Assembly (NCBI GenBank): GCA_963746885.1
Contig: CAVVDM010000006.1
Location: 372,001-436,000, forward strand
Direction of reading: 5' to 3'
DNA: 64,000 bases
Source of the DNA: DATARH01 sp963746885
GTDB taxonomy: Bacteria > Pseudomonadota > Alphaproteobacteria > ATCC43930 > CGMCC-115725
Shown: one piece after another, positions 36,721-45,054 of the stretch
Layout: each line of letters opens with the position of its first letter
Position numbering within the stretch: the first letter of the stretch is position 1
Translations under genes and position numbers: made by a program
The notes under the pieces: generated by a model
Seen by the model: the letters and a program-made list of their open reading frames with translations, nothing else
Database searches by the model: none
Told to the model about the DNA's origin: nothing

Positions 36721-37971
36721 TTAGTGCGACACCGCAGCGGCGGCGTGCTCGTCGACGAGCGCGCCGGTGGCGAAACGGTCGAGGGCAAACGGCGCCGCGA
36801 GCGGGTGCGGCTCGTCGCGCGCGATCGTGTGGGCATAGACCCAGCCGGCGCCCGGCGTCGCCTTGAACCCGCCGGTACCCCAGCCGCCGTTTAGATAGAG
36901 CCCGCCGACCGGGAGCTTGCCGATGATCGGCGATGCGTCGGGCGAGACATCGACGATGCCGCCCCAGCTGCGCAGCATCCGCAAGCGCGAGAAGACCGGA
37001 AACAGTTCGAGCAGCGCCGCCATCTGCCCCTCGATGACCGGGAACGAGCCGCGCTGGGCGTAGGAATTGTAGGCGTCGATGCCGGCGCCCATGACTAGCT
37101 CGCCCTTGTCGCTCTGGCTGACATAGACGTGCACGGTGCCCGACATCACGACGCAATCGAGCACCGGCTTCACCGGCTCGGAGACCAGCGCCTGCAACGG
37201 ATGGCTCTGCAGCGGCAGGCGTACCCCGGCCAGCGCGGCGACGACCGAATTGTGCCCGGCGGCGCAGATCGCGACCTTGTCGGCGGCGATCGCGCCGCGG
37301 CTTGTTTCGACGCCGACGACCCGGCCGCGCGCGGTGCGGATCGCCGTCACCTCGCAGTTCTCGACGATGTCGACGCCGCGCGCATCGGCGGCGCGGGCAT
37401 AGCCCCAGGCGACCGCGTCGTGGCGCGCGACGCCACCGCGCCGCTGCAACGTCGCGCCCCGCACCGGATAGCGCGCATCGGGGCTGACGTCGAGGATCGG
37501 GCAGAAGCGCTTGACCGCATCGGGCTCGAGCCATTCGGCGTCGATGCCGTTCAAGCGGTTGGCGTTGACCCTGCGGTGTCCCTCGCGGATGTCGGCCTCA
37601 TTGTGCGCCAGGTTCAGCACGCCGCGCTGACTCAGCATCAGGTTGAAGTTGAGCTCGGCCGACAGCCCCTCCCACAGCTTCAGAGAATGTTCGTAGATTC
37701 GCGCGCTGGCGTCCCACAGATAATTGGAGCGGATGATCGTCGTGTTGCGGCCGGTGTTGCCGAGCCCAATTGCACCTTTTTCGAACACCGCGACATCGCG
37801 GATACCGTGCTCCTTAGCGAGATAATAGGCGGTCGCCAGCCCGTGCCCGCCACCGCCGATGATGATGACGTCATAGCGCGCCCGCGGCGCCGCTTTGCGC
37901 CAGGCCGGCGTCCAGTTGCGGTGCCCGCTCAGCGCGTGGCGCGCGAGGGTGAGGATCGAATATCGCTGCAC
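36721..37971 (-). CDS. soxB: Sarcosine oxidase beta subunit
   Basis: Catalytic flavin subunit (416 residues) of heterotetrameric sarcosine oxidase. It has the FAD-binding YDVIIIGGGGHGLATAYYLA near residues 33-52, and the GGVARHDAVAWGYAR segment with the histidine that carries covalent FMN in this family, then GGIVDVSPDASPIIGKLP and the C-terminal GGWGTGGFKATPGAGWVYAH. It is intact. It leads the sox operon; the 373-base AT-rich spacer upstream probably holds its promoter. Confidence 0.95.
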   Translation of the reverse strand: MQRYSILTLARHALSGHRNWTPAWRKAAPRARYDVIIIGGGGHGLATAYYLAKEHGIRDVAVFEKGAIGLGNTGRNTTIIRSNYLWDASARIYEHSLKLWEGLSAELNFNLMLSQRGVLNLAHNEADIREGHRRVNANRLNGIDAEWLEPDAVKRFCPILDVSPDARYPVRGATLQRRGGVARHDAVAWGYARAADARGVDIVENCEVTAIRTARGRVVGVETSRGAIAADKVAICAAGHNSVVAALAGVRLPLQSHPLQALVSEPVKPVLDCVVMSGTVHVYVSQSDKGELVMGAGIDAYNSYAQRGSFPVIEGQMAALLELFPVFSRLRMLRSWGGIVDVSPDASPIIGKLPVGGLYLNGGWGTGGFKATPGAGWVYAHTIARDEPHPLAAPFALDRFATGALVDEHAAAAVSH

Positions 37972-38129
37972 CCGCGAAGGCTAGTTCGTCGCGCGGTCCG
38001 CGCCAAGCCGCCAAACGCTTGGCATGCGGCTGCCGGCGTCGTCGGGGCTGGCGAAGCAGGCGGCGATGTGTTACCCGAGCCCCGTGACCGCGGCACACCG
38101 GTTCCTTGAGCGGCGATCCACCCCGGCCT

Positions 38130-38340
38130 TGCCGAATTGACAAGAGACAGTCGATGCTTAGTGAATCCTGCGCAACCCAATTAATAGTTTTTTAACCAAA
38201 CTTGTAATCGGCACGTGATCATTGATGAAATCCGGTTGTACACGCCGAAAAATGCAATAATTAACCACCAATTTTATCGAATTATTGACAATTGTCGGAT
38301 TATATCGGCGGCGGTTCGGCCCACTCCAGCGATGAGGTTC
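38130..38340. other. AT-rich intergenic region between soxB and a small unknown gene
   Basis: The 373-base spacer 37972-38344 is the longest gene-free stretch. Its second half is strikingly AT-rich compared with the surrounding GC-rich DNA. It contains a 7-base inverted repeat AATAATT (38256-38262) / AATTATT (38280-38286) and a perfect palindrome GACAATTGTC (38287-38296). These look like regulatory DNA for the divergent soxB and 38345 genes. I find no convincing complete -35/-10 pair and no RNA gene. Confidence 0.6.
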
Positions 38341-38344
38341 AAGC

Positions 38345-38539
38345 GTGCCGTCTTCGATTGATATGCCGTTCGGCGAAGCTGCCGATTATGCTGCCGATCC
38401 TGCGGTGCATGGCCCGCTATCGTTTCGGCGGCGGCGCTTCTGGTTTATCGAGTTCGTGATGACGCCGTTCAAGGACACCGACGCGCGCGCCATCGAGGAT
38501 ACCGCCCCCCGCAAGCCGCCGAAGCGGCGCCGCGGCTAG
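38345..38539 (+). CDS. Small basic protein of unknown function
   Basis: A 64-residue frame starting at GTG 38345 with a GAGG ribosome site seven bases upstream, ending 23 bases before tlyA. Features are an acidic start (FGEAADYAADPAVHGP), a RRRRFWFIEFVM core and a basic KPPKRRRG tail. There is no recognised domain, span or signal. Its position after the AT-rich spacer and just before tlyA suggests it may be the leader gene of that operon. It could be spurious, but the ribosome site and operon position favour it. Confidence 0.45.
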   Translation: MPSSIDMPFGEAADYAADPAVHGPLSFRRRRFWFIEFVMTPFKDTDARAIEDTAPRKPPKRRRG

Positions 38540-38562
38540 GCGCAGGCTGCAGCACGGCGACA

Positions 38563-39303
38563 TTGGCGAAGCGGCGCGCCGACCAGCTTCTCGTCGAGCA
38601 GGGGCTCGCCGAAACCCGGGCGAAAGCCCAGGCGCTGATCCTTGCGGGACTGGTTTCCGCCGGCGGCCGGCGAATCGACAAGCCGGGGACCGCGCTCGCC
38701 GAGGACACCACGCTCGCGATGGCTGGCCGCGACCACCCCTGGGTGTCGCGCGGCGGGGTCAAGCTGGCCTTCGCGCTCGACCATTTCGCGATCGATGTCG
38801 CCGGGGTGGTGGCGCTCGATATCGGCGCCTCGACCGGCGGGTTTACCGACGTGCTGTTGGCGAAGGGCACCGCGCGGGTGCATGCCGTTGATGTCGGACG
38901 GGCGCAACTCGCGTGGAAACTGCGCCAGGATCCGCGCGTCGTCGTGCACGAGGGAATCAACGCGCGCTATCTGAGCCGCGCCGACATTCCCGAACCGGTC
39001 GATCTGATCACCTGCGATGCAAGCTTTATCGGGCTGACGACATTGTTGCCGGCGCCGCTCGCGCTGGCGGCCGAGCGGGTCGCGCTGATCGCGCTGATCA
39101 AGCCGCAATTCGAGGCTGGCCCGAAAGAGGTCGGCAAGGGCGGCGTGGTGCGCGACCCCGCGATCCACCAGCAGGTGTGCGAGCGGGTTGCCGCCTGGCT
39201 CGCGGCCCAACCCGGCTGGCGGGTCATCGGGCTTGCCGAGAGCCCGATCCAGGGCCCCGCCGGCAACCGCGAGTTTCTGATCTACGCCCGCCGCGACGGA
39301 TAG
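38563..39303 (+). CDS. tlyA: TlyA family rRNA 2'-O-methyltransferase
   Basis: Predicted S4-domain-containing methyltransferase for 16S/23S rRNA ribose 2'-O-methylation, formerly called haemolysin TlyA. The S4 domain is at about residues 1-60 (AKRRADQLLVEQGLAETRAK), then the FtsJ-like Rossmann domain with VVALDIGASTGGFTDVLL near 82-99, CDASFIGLTTLL, and LIKPQFEAGPKEVGKGG carrying the catalytic Lys. At 246 residues it is of normal length. The start is TTG 38563; no in-frame ATG precedes the S4 domain. Confidence 0.92.
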   Translation: MAKRRADQLLVEQGLAETRAKAQALILAGLVSAGGRRIDKPGTALAEDTTLAMAGRDHPWVSRGGVKLAFALDHFAIDVAGVVALDIGASTGGFTDVLLAKGTARVHAVDVGRAQLAWKLRQDPRVVVHEGINARYLSRADIPEPVDLITCDASFIGLTTLLPAPLALAAERVALIALIKPQFEAGPKEVGKGGVVRDPAIHQQVCERVAAWLAAQPGWRVIGLAESPIQGPAGNREFLIYARRDG

Positions 39304-39336
39304 TCCCGCCGCGGCGGCGCAGACGCGTCAGGCGCT

Positions 39337-39747
39337 TCAGGCGGCGGCGTAGTTCGCCGGCGGCTGCTCGTCCTTGTCGAAGTCGAATTCGACCTTGCCG
39401 CCATGCGGGTCGTCGAAGAACAGCTGCCAGAGCCCGGCGGCGGGCCCGTTGGGCGGCAGGCGGCGCAGCTCGTAAGTGACGCCGGCTTTGTCCAGCTTGG
39501 CCGCGGTCGCGGGCAGATCGGTGGCGGTGAACGCCATGTGGTCGATGACCCCGGCGCGCACCTCGTTGAGCTGGCTGCGGTGAATCACGTGCAGGATCGG
39601 CCGGTCGCCGACCCACAGCCAATAGCCCGGGAACTGGAAGTTCGGCCGTGCCCCGACCTCGAAGCCGAGCAGGTCGCAATAGAACTTGCGCGTCTCCTCA
39701 AGATCGTCGCTCAGCACGGTAAAATGATTCATGCCCTGAACGCTCAT
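39337..39747 (-). CDS. VOC family protein (glyoxalase/bleomycin resistance type)
   Basis: Single VOC-domain protein of 136 residues: GMNHFTVLSDDLEETRKFYCDLLGF, HVIHRSQLNEVRAG, IDHMAFTATDLPATAAKL and the terminal LFFDDPHGGKVEFDFDKDE. The metal-ligand pattern (His near 7, His near 68, Glu near 119) is compatible with a metal-dependent lyase or dioxygenase. ATG 39747 has an AAGGAG ribosome site at the right spacing; the ATG at 39753 lies too close to it. It is the last gene after the second LLM-amidohydrolase pair. Confidence 0.88.
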   Translation of the reverse strand: MSVQGMNHFTVLSDDLEETRKFYCDLLGFEVGARPNFQFPGYWLWVGDRPILHVIHRSQLNEVRAGVIDHMAFTATDLPATAAKLDKAGVTYELRRLPPNGPAAGLWQLFFDDPHGGKVEFDFDKDEQPPANYAAA

Positions 39748-39861
39748 ACGCATCTCCTTGATTAAGAGCAGGCGGCTGACGGCGCCGCCGATACCGGCCT
39801 TCCGGCATGTAGAATTGGCCGATTGTCGGCCCGCGTCAATCGCGCGGCACGGCCTCGGCGC

Positions 39862-40888
39862 TCAAGCCGGATCGTCGCCGATCCGATAGGCCCGCACCGC
39901 TGTATCGTGCAGCAGCGCAGCCCGCTCGGCAGCCGAGTAGCCGTGCGAAAAGCGCTTGAACGCATTGTACAGTACATGGTGGGAAAACGATACCTTATCC
40001 ACCGGAAAGTTACTCTCGAACATGCAGCGGCTCGGGCCGAACTGATCGATGCAGTAGCCCATCAGCGGTGCCATCGACGCGGCCAGTTCCTCCGAGCCGA
40101 TCGGCTTGTCGCGGGTGTGCCAATCGAACCCCACGCGCGGCATGCCGATGCCGCCGAGCTTGAGGCAGACATTGGGGCACCGCGCCACTTCGGCAAGGCC
40201 GCTGCGCCAGGCGGCCAGCACCTCGTCGTTGCGGTTGGCGAAGGGGCCGGTGCGGTTGAGCCCGCCGAGATGGTTGAGGATGATCGTCAGGTCGGGCACC
40301 GCCCGCGCAAACTCCGCCAGCTCGGGCAATTGCGGAAAGCAGCACGCCGGTGTCGAGCGACAAGCCCATGCGCGCCAACACCCGGGCGCCGGCGCGGAAT
40401 TCGGCGGTGCCGAGCACCCCCTCGGTCTCGCGGCTCTCGACCTCCGGGTGGGGGTCCCAGGTGACGATGTGGCGGATGCCGCGAAAGCGGTTGGGGCTGG
40501 CCGCCTGCAGCGCCTCGAGGACCGGCGCGACGCGGTCGCCGAGCTTCAGGTCGGCATGGCCGACAATCGCCGCCGCCGCACGGCAGGGGCCATAGAGCCC
40601 GCTGGCGCTGGCGGCGGCGAGCCCCTGGACGAACTCGACCTCGCCGACCGGGCGCAATTCGACCGGCCCCTCCGCGCGGTACATCGCCCGCGCCTCGATG
40701 AAGACGGTCGAGCGGACATTGTGGCCGCAGTCGATGTCGGCCAGCAATTCGTGCAGCAGGTAGCGCTGGTACGGGATGCGGGCGGTGCGGAAGTCCCAGA
40801 AATGATGATGCGGATCGCAGATCGGGAGTCTCCGGCTCAAGGGTCGGCTCCCGGTCAGGGCCAGCCAGTCGTTTCCGCCGTACGGCAT
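39862..40888 (-). CDS. Amidohydrolase (L-fuconolactonase-like); one frameshift near 40343
   Basis: TIM-barrel metal-dependent lactonase-type amidohydrolase, about 341 residues. The N-terminus from ATG 40888 contains LPICDPHHHFWDFRTARIPY with the HHH motif, then the strand VFIEARAMYRAEGPVE and GIRHIVTWDPHPEVE. One extra base near 40343 shifts the frame; the continuation reads PELAEFARAVPDLTIILNHLGGLN and MFESNFPVDKVSFS. The family hydrolyses lactones or pyrones of sugar or aromatic origin. It lies between the second LLM gene and a VOC gene. Confidence 0.87.
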
Positions 40889-41046
40889 GATGCTCCTCCC
40901 GCCCCGACTTGCCGTCTCGCACCCTCGCCCCGCCGCTGTTTCGGCTGTTATCTGCAGGCAATCTACAGCCGGTCCGGCGGGCAGCCGTGGCAACGATGCC
41001 GCACGATTGCGGCGGATTTAGCGCCGCAATCGTACCGGCCACGTCC

Positions 41047-42233
41047 CTACTCCGCGGCGGCGGCGACCTTGGCGTCGCGGAACGCCGGCATCACCTCCTT
41101 GGCGAACCGCTCGAGGTCTTCCAGCTGGGTGGCGAGCGGGGTGCCGAGCGGGGTGGCGCAGATCACGCGGTCGACGCCGGGGTAGCGCTTTTCGACCGCC
41201 TTCAGCTGCTCGATGATGTCGGCCGGCGTGCCGGCCAGGAAGCCGCCGGCCTTCACCGCGTCCTCGATGGTCGGCAATTTGGTGGTGGCGGCGAGCTTCG
41301 GATCGCGCATCGCCGCGATCTGCTCGTCGGAGAGCGCCCGCACCAGGCGCAGTTCGCCGAACATCTTCATGTTTTCTTCGTAGTGCGGGGCGGCCTCGCG
41401 GATCGCCTGCTCGCGGCTTTTCGCGATGTGGAACTGGTAGCCGAGCGCCAGCCGCTCGCCGAGTTCGAGCTTGATGCCGCGGCGGGCATAGGCGGCCTGG
41501 AACCCGAGCATGTGGCGTTCGACCGCGCCGCCCTCGGCCGAGCCGCCGCCGATCACGCCGCTGATGCCGTGCTTGGCCATGAAGTCGAAGGCGCGCTCCG
41601 AGCCGCTCTGGATCGGCTGCCAGCATTCCACCGGCAGGTGCACCGGCGCGCGGCACCATCGTGATCTCTTTCAGCGTGTAGCCGCGATAGGGCAGCGCCG
41701 GCGGGATCGTGTAATACTTGCCGTGGTGCGAGAATTTCTGGTTGTTGAACGCCTGGAAGATCAGGTCGACGCCTTCCTCGAAGATTTCGCGGTTGGCGGC
41801 CTGGTCGATCAGCGGGCCGCCGAAGGTCTCCACCTCGCGGGTGTGATAGCCGCGCGCGACGCCGAAGATCACCCGCCCGCCGGTCAGGATGTCGGCCATC
41901 GCATAATCTTCCGCGAGGCGCAGCGGATGCCACATCGGCACGACGTTGAAGCCGCAGCCGATCTTCAGGTTCTTGGTGGCGCCGCACAGGTGCATCGCCA
42001 TCATCAACAAGTTGGGGATGCAGCTCGGTGCCTTCCGGCTGGAAATGGTGCTCGGCCATCCAAAAGGTGTTGTAGCCGAGCGCGTCCATGCGCTGGGCGT
42101 AGGTCACCACCTTGTGCATCACATCGGCCAGCTGCTCGTGCGAATAGAAACGTTCGTTGATCGGCGTGCCGGTGTAGCCGAGCTTCTCCATGTCGACGGT
42201 GCCGTAATAGGAGCTGTCGAATTTTGTGATCAT
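41047..42233 (-). CDS. LLM class flavin-dependent oxidoreductase; two frameshifts near 42025 and 41650
   Basis: Second luciferase-like monooxygenase, about 394 residues. It begins ITKFDSSYYGTVDMEKLGYTG and contains YNTFWMAEHHFQPEG, GATKNLKIGCGFNVVPMWHPLR, GRVIFGVARGYHTREVETFG, and the C-terminal AGGFLAGTPADIIEQLKAVE. Two single-base insertions (near 42025 and 41650) split it into three frames. It is preceded by an amine-oxidase-like flavoprotein (95-base gap) and followed by the amidohydrolase, forming a second catabolic operon. The substrate is unknown. Confidence 0.87.
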
Positions 42234-42328
42234 TGGCGTTTCCTCACAGGTCTGGGCGGGATGGTACAGGCTGCGGCCGCTGCGATCGCGGCAAAATTTC
42301 GCGGGGCCGCCATGACGCCGCCGGTTTC

Positions 42329-43564
42329 CTAGGTTGCCAGGCTCGCGAGCGCCGCGTCGGCGGCGGCGAGGCCGCTCTCGTAGGCGCCGTGTGCGGTCGA
42401 AAAGAAATTGAGCGAGCAGGCTTCGCCGGCAAAAAACAGGCGGTTGTCGACCGGCACGGCGAGGCGGGCGCGATCGTCGGCGTGGCCCGGCGTTGCGTAG
42501 GAGTAGGAGCCGCGGGCAAACGGGTCGGCGCGCCACAACGAGGCGGCGAGCGGGCGCAGCCGCCGGCGAATGTCAGCGCCGAACAGGCCGGCCAGTTCGT
42601 CGGCGGCAAAGGCGGCCATCGCCGCGATGCCGTCGTGCTCGAGCTGGGCGGCGAACTGGCCGCCGAAAAAGCAGTGGATGCGCGGCCGGCCAAACGGGCG
42701 CACCTGGTAGCTCATCGTCTCGCGCCGCCGCGTCGAGCCGACCAGAAAGCGCTCGGACATGTCGCCGTCGAAGCCGAGGCACAGCTTGTCGGCGAGGCCG
42801 AGCGGCAGGCCGGCGGCGGCTTCCAGCTTGTCCGGCAGCGGCGGATCGAACGCCAGATGCCCGCCGGCGATCACCTCGGTCGGCACGGTCACGACGACCC
42901 GCGCCGCGCTGACCGTCCCCTGCGCCGTCTCGACGCGGATGCGGCTGCCGCCGTGCGCGACGCGCGACACCGGCATGCCATAGGCGATCGGCAGCCCGTC
43001 GGCGAGCGCCGCGAACAGCCGGCCGTAACCCTCGGCCAGCCGCCAGTTGAGGCCGCTATCCTCGTAGCGGTCGTTATCCTTGACCGAGAGGCGTTCGAGC
43101 TCGACGGCGTTGGCCCAGGTGCTGACCGCGTCGAGCAGCAGGTTCCACCGCCCGCCCGGGGTCAGCACCGCGGCGGCCGGCCGGTCCTCGGGCTCCTGGG
43201 CGGCGCGGTGGATCGCCCAGTAATGCGCCTCGCGCTCGCGCAGCCAATCGGCCTCCGCTGCGGCGCTCTCGCCGCTATGGCGCAGCCGCGTCGTCCAGTC
43301 CGGGCGCTGGCGGTTGATCGTAAAGCCGAGCCGCTCGGCAAGCGGCGCCAGCACGTTGCGGTCGGCCGAATGGAGCCATTCGCACCCCAGATCCATCGGC
43401 AGCCCACCGGCGTCGACAGTCCAGGCGCGGCCGCCGGGACGCTCGCGCGCCTCCAGCACCAGGGCCGAGACGTTGCCGGCTTCGACCAGCCGGCGCGCCG
43501 CCGCAATCCCGGCCGAGCCGGCGCCGATCACTGCAATATCGACCTCGGATTTCAGCCCTGTCAT
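42329..43564 (-). CDS. Flavin monoamine oxidase-like FAD protein
   Basis: FAD-dependent amine oxidase family protein of 411 residues. It has the dinucleotide-binding VDIAVIGAGSAGIAAARRLVE, the ARERPGGRAWTVD segment, GCEWLHSADRNVLAP, the substrate-domain VVVTVPTEVIAGGHLAFDPP and the C-terminal RLFFAGEACSLNFFSTAHGAYESG. ATG 43564 has a GAGG ribosome site; the frame runs on upstream for 37 codons without family character. It may oxidise a polyamine or other primary amine and is the first gene of the second LLM operon. Confidence 0.88.
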   Translation of the reverse strand: MTGLKSEVDIAVIGAGSAGIAAARRLVEAGNVSALVLEARERPGGRAWTVDAGGLPMDLGCEWLHSADRNVLAPLAERLGFTINRQRPDWTTRLRHSGESAAAEADWLREREAHYWAIHRAAQEPEDRPAAAVLTPGGRWNLLLDAVSTWANAVELERLSVKDNDRYEDSGLNWRLAEGYGRLFAALADGLPIAYGMPVSRVAHGGSRIRVETAQGTVSAARVVVTVPTEVIAGGHLAFDPPLPDKLEAAAGLPLGLADKLCLGFDGDMSERFLVGSTRRRETMSYQVRPFGRPRIHCFFGGQFAAQLEHDGIAAMAAFAADELAGLFGADIRRRLRPLAASLWRADPFARGSYSYATPGHADDRARLAVPVDNRLFFAGEACSLNFFSTAHGAYESGLAAADAALASLAT

Positions 43565-43655
43565 CGCGCCCTCGTGACCTTGCCTGCGTCGGAGATTATC
43601 AAATGCGGCAGTCATTGCGAGCGGCGGGGCGAACACCCCGGCGGAGGGAGCGTTC

Positions 43656-44396
43656 ATGCGGCTCAGCGACTTCACGGTTCTCAGCTTCGATTGTTACGGC
43701 ACGCTGATCGATTGGGAGAGCGGGATCTGGGCCGCGCTGCAGCCGCTTACGGCCAAAGCCGGCGGCCAGCCGGAGCGCGAGGCGGCGCTGGCGGCGTTCG
43801 CCCGGCATGAGAGCGCCCAGGAGGAAGCGACCCCAGGGCTGCGCTATTCCGAATTGCTGGAGCGGGTGCATGCGCGGCTGGCAGCCGAGTGGGGCATCGC
43901 ACCCGACGCCGCGGCGGCACATGCCTTCGGCGCCTCGGTCGGCGACTGGCCGGCATTTCCCGATTCGCCCGGCGCGCTCGCCTATCTGGCGCGCTTCTAC
44001 AAGCTGGTCATCCTGTCAAACGTCGACCGCGCCAGCTTTGCCCGCAGCAACGTGCGGCTCGGCGTCACGTTCACGGCAATCTGCACCGCCGAGGAAATCG
44101 GCTCCTACAAGCCCGACCCGCGCAATTTCCGCTTCATGCTCGACCGGCTGGCCGCGCTCGGCAGCCGCCCGGACAACATCCTGCATGTCGCGCAGAGCCT
44201 CTATCACGACCATGTCCCGGCCAATCGCTGCGGCCTGCGCTCCGCCTGGATCGACCGCCGCGGCGACAGTCAGGGCCGGGGCAATGCCGGTTGGGGGGCG
44301 ACGCCGCCGCCCCCGGCCGCAGTGCATTACGATTTCCGCTTCGCCAGCCTCGCCGAACTGGCAACGGCGCACCGCGCCGAGTGCAGCGGCGATTGA
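43656..44396 (+). CDS. Haloacid dehalogenase, type II (HAD superfamily)
   Basis: 246-residue HAD hydrolase resembling L-2-haloacid dehalogenases. The nucleophile Asp lies in LSFDCYGTLIDWESG, motif II Ser/Asn in VILSNVDRASF, the motif III Lys in SYKPDPRNF, and the acidic motif IV in HVAQSLYHDHVPAN. The VLSFDCYGTLIDWE start is typical of the type II group. Substrate inference to halogenated acids rests on family only. It is divergent from the amine oxidase gene (91-base spacer). Confidence 0.9.
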   Translation: MRLSDFTVLSFDCYGTLIDWESGIWAALQPLTAKAGGQPEREAALAAFARHESAQEEATPGLRYSELLERVHARLAAEWGIAPDAAAAHAFGASVGDWPAFPDSPGALAYLARFYKLVILSNVDRASFARSNVRLGVTFTAICTAEEIGSYKPDPRNFRFMLDRLAALGSRPDNILHVAQSLYHDHVPANRCGLRSAWIDRRGDSQGRGNAGWGATPPPPAAVHYDFRFASLAELATAHRAECSGD

Positions 44397-44418
44397 TCCG
44401 ATCGGCCGGCGCTAAAGC

Positions 44419-44799
44419 CTATGGGGCTCTGACGAGGCCCTTGCTCATCAGGCAGTCGGCGACCGGCTCCGCCCCCGGCAACGGACCCCGCCTGGTGCCC
44501 GGCTCGACCGGCTGGTCAATCGCGGCGATGCCGCTCGGCGGCGCACTCGCCAGTCCCTCGCCGCCGGGATGATAGACCGGGTTGTCGCGCAGCGGATTGG
44601 GGGTGGGCTGGCCGGTATCGATCGGCGTCACCATCCGGCGCGGGACGCAGGTTTCGCGCAGCGCCGCGACCTCGCCAAGGCTGAGCGGCGCGCCGGAGCG
44701 GGTGCGCCATCCCGAATCGGCATAGCCCTCCCGCGGCGCCGCCGGAGTCGCGCAGGCGCTCAACCCGATCAGTGCCGCGACAATCAGCAAGCGTCGCAT
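44419..44799 (-). CDS. Small outer-membrane lipoprotein of unknown function
   Basis: A 126-residue protein with an N-terminal LLIVAALIGLSAC lipobox (Cys16), indicating lipidation and export. The mature part is hydrophilic and Pro-rich (GWRTRSGAPLSLGEVAALRETCVPRR, TPIDTGQPTPNPLRDNPVYHPGG), with a terminal EPVADCLMSKGLV. The two further cysteines may pair. No named family is recognised. It converges on the dehalogenase gene with a 22-base gap. Confidence 0.75.
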   Translation of the reverse strand: MRRLLIVAALIGLSACATPAAPREGYADSGWRTRSGAPLSLGEVAALRETCVPRRMVTPIDTGQPTPNPLRDNPVYHPGGEGLASAPPSGIAAIDQPVEPGTRRGPLPGAEPVADCLMSKGLVRAP

Positions 44800-45054
44800 G
44801 TCCGCCCCCGGTCCGCCTCAGTCCGCCCCGGGGGCCACCATCCCCCGGTGCCGCGCCGGTAACAAGCGCTCGCCGCAGAGCCGCGGCATTGCGCAGGCTT
44901 GCCGCCCGCACGCATGCCGCGGCAAAGGCGCGCGGGCGGGCAGATTCGCTCATGCACAACCGTATGCGCTGCCGCCGCAGCGGTTTCGCCGAGGAAACAA
45001 GCCAGTTTTTTGAAGCTGCTTCACAGGCCGCACAGCCGGTGAATCCTTCATGAT

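Noticed and set aside
38285..38305. TTGACA (38285) with TTATAT (38300) as a promoter
   Set aside because: The spacing between the boxes is only nine bases, far below the 16-18 required.
44800..45054. Small plus-strand frames in the spacer upstream of the beta-barrel gene
   Set aside because: They are low-complexity Arg/Ala/Pro sequences without ribosome sites and partly overlap the lipoprotein start.
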